Shown one piece after another: positions 1-5,093 of a stretch of 5,250 nt of DNA. Position 1 is the stretch's first letter. Every line of letters starts with the position of its first letter. Below the pieces are notes generated by a model that had not been told where the DNA came from, ran no database searches, and saw only the letters and a program-made list of their open reading frames with translations. This DNA is from Actinomycetota bacterium (GTDB lineage: Bacteria > Actinomycetota > Acidimicrobiia > Spongiisociales > ZC4RG35). The stretch lies in assembly GCA_003242515.1 (NCBI GenBank), contig QGUS01000132.1, positions 1-5,250 of the forward strand, given 5' to 3'. Both the position numbers and the translations under genes were made by a program.

Positions 1-354
1 CTGGGACTCGGTTTTCCGGCCTGGGTGCGCTTGACCCGCACGGAGGGTGAGCTGGTCATCACGGCCGAGCTCCCCGGCATCGACCCCGAGAAGGACGTCG
101 AGGTCACCGTCGACGAGGACTACCTCACCATCAAGGGTGAGAAGACGGCGGAGAAGGAAGTCGCGGAGGACGATCGCTACGTGCGTGAGCGCCGCTACGG
201 GAAGTTCGTCCGTCGGATTCCCGTCCCGGAGGGCATCACGCCGGAGAACGTCACCGCCGAGTACGCCAAGGGTGTTCTCACGGTGAGGGTCACCCTCCCG
301 GAGAAGACGGAGCCGGCGGAACCGGCGAAGATCGCGGTCACGGTCAAAGGCTGA
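1..354 (+). CDS. Hsp20/alpha-crystallin small heat-shock protein (5' end missing)
   Basis: This is an ATP-independent holdase chaperone of the small heat-shock family, which binds unfolding proteins in the cytoplasm as large oligomers. The frame is open from base 1, giving 117 visible residues, so the true start and N-terminal arm lie upstream; the GTG at 25 is inside the domain and is unlikely to be the start. Visible alpha-crystallin landmarks are ELVITAELPGID near residues 17-28, DVEVTVDEDYLTIKGEK near 32-48, an RERRYGKFVRRIPVPEGI stretch near 62-79, and the C-terminal-strand signature A-x-x-x-GVLTV near 89-97. An I-x-V tail (KIAV) close to the C-terminus fits the oligomerisation motif. 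The IDPEKDVEVTV segment resembles actinobacterial Acr/HspX-type proteins. The gene ends 16 bases before a strong hairpin. The family call is secure; which Hsp20 paralogue it is cannot be told. Confidence 0.93.
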   Translation: MGLGFPAWVRLTRTEGELVITAELPGIDPEKDVEVTVDEDYLTIKGEKTAEKEVAEDDRYVRERRYGKFVRRIPVPEGITPENVTAEYAKGVLTVRVTLPEKTEPAEPAKIAVTVKG

Positions 355-369
355 CTCCCTCCCTGACAC

Positions 370-399
370 ACGGGCGGGCCACTCCGGTGGCCCGCCCGT
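370..399 (+). terminator. GC-rich hairpin after the Hsp20 gene, probable terminator
   Basis: A perfect 13-bp inverted repeat (ACGGGCGGGCCAC, its partner GTGGCCCGCCCGT) encloses a 4-base loop, TCCG. It starts 16 bases after the Hsp20 stop and lies before the next gene. No T-tract follows, so it is not a textbook Rho-independent terminator; hairpins without a U-tract are common at gene ends in high-GC actinobacteria. It is symmetric and could act on either strand, but only the plus strand has a gene ending here. Confidence 0.7.
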
Positions 400-448
400 C
401 GCGAGTCGGCGCGGCTGACGGCGGCTCGCGATGCACCAGAATCGGCCC

Positions 449-1414
449 ATGGCCTCGGTCCTCATCGCCACCGGTGAACGAGCAACTCCCCCCGACCTGA
501 CCGGGGCGCCGCCGGGACTCGACGTCCGGGTCGCGGCCGGCGAGGACGCCCTCGAGTTCTTTCCCGATGCCGAGGCGTTGATCTTCTGGCAGAACGACCC
601 CGAGTTCCTGCGTCGCAACTGGAGTCTGCTGCACCGGGTCCGCTGGGTCCACGTCACCAGCGCCGGGGTGGAGAAGATCCTCTTCCCCGCGCTCCGCGAC
701 TCCGAGGTGGTCCTCACCAACTCCCAGGGCGTCTTCGACCGCAGCATCGCCGAGCACATCCTGGCGGAGACGCTGGCCCACCTGCAGAAGGTGAGGCTGG
801 CGTGGAACAACCAGCGTCAGCGCGTCTGGCAGAAGTACGAGACGGAGATCATCGGGGGCCGCCACGCCGTCATCTACGGGACCGGAGCCATCGGTCGGGA
901 GACTGCCCGGCTGTTCCGCGCAGTCGGGTTCGAGGTCTCCGGCGTCGGGCGCACCGCCCGGTCGGATGACCCGGACTTCGGCCCGGTATGGGCATACACG
1001 GAGCTGGCCGAGGCCGCGAGCGTGGCCGATGTCCTCGCCATCTGCTGCCCCCTCACCGAGGAGACCCGGGGCTCGGTCGACGCCTCCGTCCTCTCCCGCA
1101 TCAAGGAGGGGGCGCTCGTCATCAACATCGCCAGGGGACCTGTGATCGTCAGCGACGACCTAATCGCCGCTCTCGACTCGGGCAGGGTTTCTGGGGCCTC
1201 ACTCGACGTGTTCGACATCGAGCCACTGCCGGAGGACAGCCCGCTCTGGGACCACCCCAAGGTCGCCATCACTCCGCACATCGCCGGCGACGACACGCAA
1301 TGGAAGCGGAGAGCGAACGAGGTGATGCTGGAGCAGCTCCGTCGCTGGGAGCGAGGTGAGCCGCTGCTCAACGTGGTCGACAAGGCGCTGGGATTCGTCC
1401 CCTCCGGCAGGTGA
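449..1414 (+). CDS. D-isomer-specific 2-hydroxyacid dehydrogenase, NAD(P)-dependent
   Basis: This is a cytoplasmic oxidoreductase that interconverts a 2-keto acid and a D-2-hydroxy acid using NAD(P)H. In the 321-residue form the Rossmann motif is GTGAIG at 144-149. The catalytic residues are Arg229 (in NIARG), Glu258 (in DIEPLP) and His277 (in TPHIAG), the complete Arg/Glu/His set of the family. The SPLW motif and the C-terminal GEPLLNVVDK are also typical, and the length is normal. I chose ATG 449 because the first beta-strand (ASVLIA) starts there; an in-frame ATG at 431 adds only MHQNRP. Neither has a clear Shine-Dalgarno sequence. Substrate cannot be read from sequence: glyoxylate/hydroxypyruvate reductase-like or another 2-keto acid reductase is possible, and phosphoglycerate dehydrogenase is unlikely because the regulatory C-terminal domains are absent. 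It stands alone between two non-coding gaps, so context does not help. Confidence 0.92.
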   Translation: MASVLIATGERATPPDLTGAPPGLDVRVAAGEDALEFFPDAEALIFWQNDPEFLRRNWSLLHRVRWVHVTSAGVEKILFPALRDSEVVLTNSQGVFDRSIAEHILAETLAHLQKVRLAWNNQRQRVWQKYETEIIGGRHAVIYGTGAIGRETARLFRAVGFEVSGVGRTARSDDPDFGPVWAYTELAEAASVADVLAICCPLTEETRGSVDASVLSRIKEGALVINIARGPVIVSDDLIAALDSGRVSGASLDVFDIEPLPEDSPLWDHPKVAITPHIAGDDTQWKRRANEVMLEQLRRWERGEPLLNVVDKALGFVPSGR

Positions 1415-1420
1415 CATCGA

Positions 1421-1456
1421 GCGGGCCCTCCGGAACCGGACGGGGTGTAAGCCCGC
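1421..1456 (+). terminator. Possible hairpin terminator after the dehydrogenase gene
   Basis: The outer stem GCGGGC pairs with GCCCGC, and an inner 4-bp stem TCCG/CGGA (1429-1432 with 1437-1440) has a GAAC loop. It begins 6 bases after the dehydrogenase stop codon. There is no T-tract, and the two stems are separated by unpaired bases, so this is weaker than the hairpin after the Hsp20 gene. Confidence 0.35.
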
Positions 1457-1490
1457 AGGCCCCCCTCGAGGTTGCAGCCTCTGGAGCCCT

Positions 1491-1508
1491 CGATGGCCAG
1501 CGCCATCG
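1491..1508. repeat. Perfect 7-bp inverted repeat (hairpin)
   Basis: CGATGGC and GCCATCG are separated by the 4-base loop CAGC. It lies in the non-coding gap and could be part of a leader RNA fold or a second terminator. Function is unknown. Confidence 0.5.
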
Positions 1509-1562
1509 CAGTGGTTCGCGGCGGGAAGATCGGCCCCGGCCGGTCGGAGCATGGCAGGTCCT

Positions 1563-1595
1563 GGTCGCCGTGGTGCGTGACTCGCCACGACGACC
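1563..1595. repeat. Imperfect 11-position inverted repeat (10 pairs) with 11-base loop
   Basis: GGTCGCCGTGG (1563-1573) pairs with CCACGACGACC (1585-1595), with one C-A mismatch. An outer CAGG (1555-1558) could also pair with CCTG (1597-1600). That outer pairing competes with the CCTGG/CCAGG hairpin at 1597-1619, so alternative folds are conceivable. It lies about 60 bases upstream of the lipoprotein start. Confidence 0.45.
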
Positions 1596-1652
1596 CCCTG
1601 GAACCGGAGCCCCGCCAGGTGCAGAATCGAGGTGCCGATAACCTGACCGTCG

Positions 1653-2969
1653 ATGCCATCTTCCCGAATCCCCCGTCTCCTCGCCGTCCTGCTCGCGCTG
1701 GCCGTCTTCCTCGGCGCGTGCACCTCTTCCGACGCCACGACCACGACTTCGGCAGGGGCGAGGGTCACCACGACCACGGCGGGCGAGTCGACGACCACGG
1801 CGGCCGGTCCGACCACCACGACGCGCCCCGACCTCAGCGGACTCGATCTCCCCGCCAACGTGGTCGCCCAGCTCGAGGACCTGATGATGAAGGCCCAGGA
1901 GCTCCGCGGTCTCCCGTTCCTCGAGACGCCCACCATCACCGTCCTGGGCGACGCCGAGTTCAAGGCCAGGGTCGCCGAGGTCACCGCGGAGGGGCTGGAG
2001 AACCTGCCCGCCGACCAGGCCCTCTACGAGCTGCTCGGGCTGCTCCCCGCCGGCTCCAACCTGGAGGACATGCTGGGCGACCTCTACGAGGAGCAGGTGG
2101 CCGGCTTCTACGACGGCAGGACCAAGGAGATCGTCGTCCCGAGCCGCAGCGAGGGGCTCTCTCTCGTCCAGCAGGGGACCATGATCCACGAGCTGGTCCA
2201 CGCCCTCACCGACCAGCACTTCGAAGCCTCGGCGAAGCGGGAGCAGATGATCGACGAGGACCGCTTCGACGAGGCCTCCGCCTACCTGGCGCTCCTCGAG
2301 GGGGACGCCACGCTCACCGAGTTCCACTGGGTCCGCACCCTGAGCCAGCGCGACCTGGGCCTCTTCCTCGGCGAGTCTCTCCAGGCGGACATGGGCGTGA
2401 TCGAGTCGATGCCCCGCTTCATCCGTGACTCACTGCTGTTCCCGTACGACTCGGGCCTCCAGTTCGTCCAGTACCTGTACGACCGGGGCGGGTGGGATGC
2501 CGTCAACGAGGCCTACCGGATCATGCCCGACCTGCCCGCATCCACCGAGCAGATCATCACGCCCGGCGACTTCCGGCGTGACCTGCCGGTCGAGATGACC
2601 GTCCGGGAGGTGGAGATCCCCGGGTACGCGCTCGTCCTCACCTCGACCTGGGGCGAGCTGGGCCTGCGGCTCATGTTCGACCAGGTGCTCGGCGAGGAGC
2701 GCTCCTTCCAGGCGGCCGACGGCTGGGGCGGGGACTACTACCACCAGTGGTACGACGGGCGTGGCCGGGCCGCGTTCATCCTCGTCCTGGCTATGGACAC
2801 CGAGGATGACCTGCAGGAGCTGCGCCGCGCGCTGCTCGACTACCAGGCCCGGGCCATCGAGGACGCGTACTACGTGTGGGTCGACGAGGAAGGCGGCTAC
2901 CTCCACTTCGTCGTCGCTCACGACCCGGTGGTCGGCGAGCAGCTGAAGACGGCCTACGGCCTCGACTGA
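1653..2969 (+). CDS. Secreted lipoprotein with HExxH...EGD zinc-metallopeptidase signature
   Basis: Predicted cell-surface lipoprotein of 438 residues. The N-terminus has a short basic start, a hydrophobic core (LLAVLLALAVF) and a lipobox LGAC with the acylated Cys at 23. Residues 24-58 are a Thr/Ala/Gly/Ser-rich linker, the kind that spans the cell wall and may be glycosylated in actinobacteria. The mature domain carries HELVH (His179, Glu180, His183) followed by EGD at 216-218, which supplies a plausible third zinc ligand (Glu216) as in gluzincins. Further conserved-looking blocks are the FPYDSG region at 263-268, the WDAVNEAY region, ASTEQI at 296-301, and GWGGDYY at 357-363. From memory, proteins with the HELxHALxDQHF...EGDA pattern recur as uncharacterised proteins in Actinomycetota and Chloroflexota; substrate is unknown. 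The start is fixed by the signal peptide; no good Shine-Dalgarno sequence precedes it. Its stop overlaps the next start by one base. Confidence 0.85.
   Translation: MPSSRIPRLLAVLLALAVFLGACTSSDATTTTSAGARVTTTTAGESTTTAAGPTTTTRPDLSGLDLPANVVAQLEDLMMKAQELRGLPFLETPTITVLGDAEFKARVAEVTAEGLENLPADQALYELLGLLPAGSNLEDMLGDLYEEQVAGFYDGRTKEIVVPSRSEGLSLVQQGTMIHELVHALTDQHFEASAKREQMIDEDRFDEASAYLALLEGDATLTEFHWVRTLSQRDLGLFLGESLQADMGVIESMPRFIRDSLLFPYDSGLQFVQYLYDRGGWDAVNEAYRIMPDLPASTEQIITPGDFRRDLPVEMTVREVEIPGYALVLTSTWGELGLRLMFDQVLGEERSFQAADGWGGDYYHQWYDGRGRAAFILVLAMDTEDDLQELRRALLDYQARAIEDAYYVWVDEEGGYLHFVVAHDPVVGEQLKTAYGLD
1729..1826 (+). repeat. Low-complexity ACG/ACC threonine-codon tract
   Basis: Short direct repeats of ACGACCACG-like units encode runs of TTTT in the linker just after the lipidated cysteine of the lipoprotein (residues 26-58). 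The period of three and the retained frame show that it is coding low complexity. Such tracts change length easily between strains. Confidence 0.65.
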
Positions 2970-3271
2970 TGCGGATCATGGTGCCAGGCTTCGGGCCGGT
3001 GCCGGTGGTCCGACGTTTCCCCCAACGCTGGAGAGGGCTGCGCGGCAGCCCCGAAGGTTCGGCTCTCGCGTTGCCCGTCTCGTCGGTCCACGGATTCGGC
3101 ATGGACCGGGAACTGGTCGTGGTCGGCCTCGACGCCGACCTCAGGGTCGTCGCCTCCACGCGGCTCCGCCCCAACCGCATCGTGTGGCTGCGCGGCGCAC
3201 GCTGGATCGTCGAGCTGCCCGCCGATGCGACACCGCCACCCGTCGGGACCAGACTGACTGCCGATGGGTGA
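2969..3271 (+). CDS. Small DUF192-family protein
   Basis: A 100-residue protein that fits the DUF192 pattern. It has an R-W-R-G-L-R-G block at 20-26 (usual R...GL.GR), V-HGFGM at 40-45 (usual HTFGM/FWM), a VVGLDADLRVVA strand pair at 51-62, LRPNR at 66-70, and WIVELPA at 79-85 ahead of the C-terminal strand. DUF192 proteins are small beta-rich proteins without an established biochemical role; many members elsewhere are secreted, but this one has no signal peptide. The ATG at 2969 overlaps the stop of the lipoprotein gene (TGATG) and the gene end overlaps rsmI by 8 bases, so translation is probably coupled on both sides. An upstream in-frame GTG at 2876 would overlap the lipoprotein gene by 94 bases and adds only Arg/Gly-rich shadow sequence. 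A later ATG at 2978 is also possible. The family call is moderate because it rests on motif spacing by eye. Confidence 0.78.
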   Translation: MRIMVPGFGPVPVVRRFPQRWRGLRGSPEGSALALPVSSVHGFGMDRELVVVGLDADLRVVASTRLRPNRIVWLRGARWIVELPADATPPPVGTRLTADG

Positions 3272-4091
3272 AGGCCGGCTCTTCGTCTGCGGGACCCCGA
3301 TCGGGAACCTATCCGACGTCACCGAGCGCCTGCGTCAGGTGCTCGGCGGTGTCGACCTCGTCTACGCCGAGGACACCCGACGCGCCGCCAAGCTGCTCTC
3401 CCGTCTCGGTGTCGAGGTGCCCGTCCGGTCCCTTTTCACGGGGAACGAGAGGGGACGCACCGAGGAGCTGCTGGATCGGCTCGCCGAAGGCCTCGACGTG
3501 GCCTACATCTCCGACGCGGGCATGCCCGCGATCAGCGACCCCGGGGCCTGGTTGGTCAGAGCCGCCCGCCAGGCGGGGCGGCCGGTGACGGTTATCCCCG
3601 GACCCTCGGCGGTCACCACGGCACTGCTGGCGTCGGGGTTCCCCTCCGACCGCTTCGTCTTCGAGGGCTTTCTGCCCCGCAAGGGACGTGTGCGGGCCGA
3701 GCGCCTCCGCAGCGTCGCCGCGGATGAGCGGCCCACCGTGCTCTTCGTCAGCCCCCACCGGTTCGCCCAGGACGTTGCCGACCTCAGGGAAGTGCTCGGG
3801 GACGACCGGGAGGTTGCCGTGGCGCGGGAGCTCACCAAGCTCCACGAGGAGGTCTGGGTGGGCCCGATCTCGGAGGCGGCCGGGCGCTTCGGCGAGGAGG
3901 TCAAGGGGGAGGTGACCATCGTGGTGTCCGGTGCGCCGGAGGGACACGCCCCGGACCCGGCGGACGCAGTCGAAGAGGCCCGGCGTCTGGTGGCCGGCGG
4001 GATGCCGGCGTCGGAGGCGGCGCGCAGGGTGGCGGCCGAACGGGGGGTTCCCCGCCGGTTCATCTACCAGTCACTGATCGGTCAGGACTGA
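3264..4091 (+). CDS. rsmI: 16S rRNA (cytidine(1402)-2'-O)-methyltransferase RsmI
   Basis: RsmI uses S-adenosylmethionine to methylate the ribose of C1402 in the 16S rRNA P-site region, which tunes decoding fidelity. The 275-residue protein has the usual length and the full set of tetrapyrrole-methylase-fold motifs: GTPIGNLSD at 10-18, YAEDTRR at 34-40, SDAGMPAISDPG at 83-94, VIPGPSAVTTALLASG at 110-125, FEGFLPRK at 133-140, SPHR at 163-166 and ARELTKLHEE at 187-196. The C-terminal segment from about 245 (MPASEAARRVAAERGVPRR) is the small helix-turn-helix-like tail seen in RsmI. The ATG lies inside the end of the DUF192 gene (ATGGGTGA overlap), and no strong Shine-Dalgarno sequence is visible, which fits coupled translation. 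Its stop lies 10 bases inside the convergent abrB-like gene. Confidence 0.97.
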   Translation: MGEGRLFVCGTPIGNLSDVTERLRQVLGGVDLVYAEDTRRAAKLLSRLGVEVPVRSLFTGNERGRTEELLDRLAEGLDVAYISDAGMPAISDPGAWLVRAARQAGRPVTVIPGPSAVTTALLASGFPSDRFVFEGFLPRKGRVRAERLRSVAADERPTVLFVSPHRFAQDVADLREVLGDDREVAVARELTKLHEEVWVGPISEAAGRFGEEVKGEVTIVVSGAPEGHAPDPADAVEEARRLVAGGMPASEAARRVAAERGVPRRFIYQSLIGQD

Positions 4092-4318
4092 AGTTGCTGA
4101 CGACAGACCGAGCAGATCCCTTTGCCTTTGAACTGGGACACGTTCTTGTCCGACCCGCAGAACGTGCAGGTATCGGTCATCTTCGTGAGCACGATCCTGT
4201 TCCCGTCCACCGAGATGTACAGGTGATCGCCCTCACGGATGTTGAACATGCGCCTGGTCTCGGCCGGGATCACGATTCGGCCAAGATCGTCGATCTTTCT
4301 CGTGATACCTGAGTCCAT
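4082..4318 (-). CDS. AbrB/SpoVT-type transcriptional regulator with C-terminal zinc-ribbon-like tail
   Basis: A 78-residue predicted DNA-binding regulator. Residues 3-47 are a swapped-hairpin AbrB domain (SGITRKIDDLGRIVIPAETR, then MFNIREGDHLYISV and RIVLTK), which dimerises and binds DNA with little strict sequence demand. The tail holds two CxxC pairs, Cys51/Cys54 and Cys69/Cys72, separated by 14 residues, suggesting a bound zinc in place of the multimerisation domain of Bacillus AbrB. I chose ATG 4318 because the conserved domain starts two residues later; an ATG at 4363 would add 15 unrelated residues antisense to tatD. A purine-rich AAAGGTAGG lies 13 bases before the start, rather far for a Shine-Dalgarno sequence. 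The gene is about 56% G+C over 4111-4310, clearly lower than its neighbours. It converges on rsmI and diverges from tatD, the same place and orientation as abrB in Bacillus. I leave the symbol empty since function may differ. Confidence 0.92.
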   Translation of the reverse strand: MDSGITRKIDDLGRIVIPAETRRMFNIREGDHLYISVDGNRIVLTKMTDTCTFCGSDKNVSQFKGKGICSVCRQQLQS

Positions 4319-4346
4319 GGGGTACGACGAGCCTACCTTTCCGGCC
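4319..4346. promoter_or_regulatory. 28-base divergent region between the AbrB-type gene and tatD
   Basis: If tatD starts at GTG 4347 and the regulator at 4318, only 28 bases separate the two start codons. A TACCTT at 4334-4339 on the plus strand is a weak -10-like match (TAnnnT) that would place transcription start close to GTG 4347, giving a leaderless tatD mRNA. On the minus strand TAGGCT (4335 to 4330) is a similarly weak match that would leave only a few leader bases before the regulator. No convincing -35 hexamer is seen for either. The two boxes overlap, so the promoters would interfere with each other and could share an operator for the AbrB-type protein. This is inference. Confidence 0.3.
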
Positions 4347-5093
4347 GTGCGTTGGGTCGACACGCACTGTCACCTCCAGCTCGACGGCCGCGATCCCGCC
4401 GGGCTGCTCGACCGTGCCCCGGATGTCGCATGGGTCGTGGCGCCGGGGGTCGACCTCGCCAGCTCCCGGGCGTCGGTCGACCTGGCGCGAGAGCTCCCCA
4501 GCCGGGTGCTGCCCACCGCAGGGCTCCATCCGCACGACGCCACCCGGTTCGCCGGGGAGTGGCCCGGCATCGAGGAGCTGGCCCCGCAGGTGGCAGCGAT
4601 CGGCGAGACCGGGCTGGACCGCTACCGCATGCACTCGCCCATCGAGGAGCAGATCGAGTCGTTCCGGGCCCACTGCCTCCTCGCCGTCGAACTGGGAAAG
4701 CCCCTGATCGTCCACTGCCGGGACGCCTTCGCTGACGTGCACGCCCTCCTGGAGGAGACCGGCGCGGCGAAGGTGGCGCTCCTCCACAGCTGGACCGGCG
4801 GCCGCAAGTGGACGCGCCGGTTCCTCGACCTGGGCGTGATGTTCTCCTACTCGGGTGTCATCGCCTTCGAGACCGGCGACACGGTCCGCCTCGGCGCGGA
4901 GCTGGTGCCGCCCGAGCGCGTCGTGGTCGAGACCGACACTCCCTATCTGGCGCCCCCGCCGCATCGCGGCGAGAAGAACGAGCCCGCCTGGGTGGCCCTG
5001 GTGGGCGCCGCCCTCGCCCGGGTCTGGGGGATGTCCGAGGAGGAGGTGGCGCGGGTCACGACCGTCAACGCCGAGAGGATCTTCCGCGGATGA
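4347..5093 (+). CDS. tatD: TatD-family metal-dependent hydrolase (DNase)
   Basis: TatD proteins are TIM-barrel, divalent-metal-dependent hydrolases with 3'-5' exonuclease activity on DNA, active in the cytoplasm; physiological role is probably DNA repair or degradation. With the GTG start the protein has 248 residues, near the family norm. Metal ligands are all present: HCH at 7-9 (DTHCHL), Glu87 in GETGLD, His123 in IVHCRDA, His147 in LLHSWTGG, and Asp197 in ETDTPYLAP. HPH at 61-63 (GLHPH) is also typical. GTG 4347 is preferred because TatD proteins usually begin within a few residues of the VDTHCHL strand; an in-frame ATG at 4317 (inside the CCATGG palindrome) adds MGYDEPTFPA and is the main alternative. 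There is no Shine-Dalgarno sequence before either, so leaderless translation is plausible. The stop overlaps the rsmA start by 4 bases, so the two are an operon. Confidence 0.94.
   Translation: MRWVDTHCHLQLDGRDPAGLLDRAPDVAWVVAPGVDLASSRASVDLARELPSRVLPTAGLHPHDATRFAGEWPGIEELAPQVAAIGETGLDRYRMHSPIEEQIESFRAHCLLAVELGKPLIVHCRDAFADVHALLEETGAAKVALLHSWTGGRKWTRRFLDLGVMFSYSGVIAFETGDTVRLGAELVPPERVVVETDTPYLAPPPHRGEKNEPAWVALVGAALARVWGMSEEEVARVTTVNAERIFRG
5073..5079 (+). promoter_or_regulatory. Probable ribosome binding site of rsmA
   Basis: GAGAGGA inside the last codons of tatD lies 10 bases before ATG 5090. It is the clearest Shine-Dalgarno-like element in the window and supports that ATG as the rsmA start. 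Confidence 0.5.

Larger units (their letters stand above)
1415..1652. other. 238-base non-coding gap with several inverted repeats
   Basis: No convincing gene is seen here on either strand; open frames through it have no recognisable protein features and run into or antisense to the neighbouring genes. It contains several potential hairpins: GCGGGC (1421-1426) with GCCCGC (1451-1456) enclosing a small TCCG/CGGA stem; a 7-bp hairpin at 1491-1508; a long imperfect stem at 1563-1595; and CCTGG (1597-1601) with CCAGG (1615-1619). The first could terminate the dehydrogenase transcript. The rest could be a structured leader of the lipoprotein gene or a small RNA. I compared it by eye with well-known riboswitch and structural RNA signatures and saw no match. 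Confidence 0.6.

Noticed and set aside
344..865. 173-codon open frame on the minus strand over the dehydrogenase start
   Set aside because: It is antisense to a clear dehydrogenase gene and the terminator hairpin, and its protein has no recognisable motif; long antisense frames are expected in high-GC coding DNA.
1637..1642. GATAAC as a -10 box of the lipoprotein gene
   Set aside because: The position would suit a near-leaderless start at 1653, but there is no credible -35 element and a single six-base match is too weak to list as a promoter.
1415..1652. Known riboswitch, tRNA, SRP RNA or 6S-like RNA in the gap
   Set aside because: I looked for TPP, cobalamin, c-di-AMP and SRP core signatures and for a cloverleaf and saw none; only generic hairpins are supported.
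1732..1826. ACG/ACC repeat tract as a regulatory or CRISPR-like repeat
   Set aside because: The units are short, irregular and in frame, and they encode the Thr-rich linker of the lipoprotein; there are no spacers.
1368..2327. 319-codon open frame on the minus strand across the gap and lipoprotein gene
   Set aside because: The translation is Arg/Gly-rich low-complexity sequence, antisense to the lipoprotein gene with its clear signal peptide and HExxH motif.
1472..2428. 318-codon plus-strand open frame starting in the gap
   Set aside because: It overlaps the lipoprotein gene in another frame and becomes Arg/Pro/Gly-rich nonsense; no start signal or domain supports it.
2876..2968. Upstream GTG start for the DUF192 gene
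   Set aside because: It would overlap the lipoprotein coding region by 94 bases and add an Arg/Gly-rich stretch not matching DUF192; the TGATG junction at 2967-2971 is a better start.
3309..3947. 212-codon open frame on the minus strand over rsmI
   Set aside because: It is antisense to rsmI, whose motifs are complete; the reverse frame is a GC-bias shadow.
4319..4363. Longer N-terminus for the AbrB-type protein from ATG 4363
   Set aside because: The added 15 residues are antisense to the conserved first codons of tatD and do not belong to the AbrB domain.
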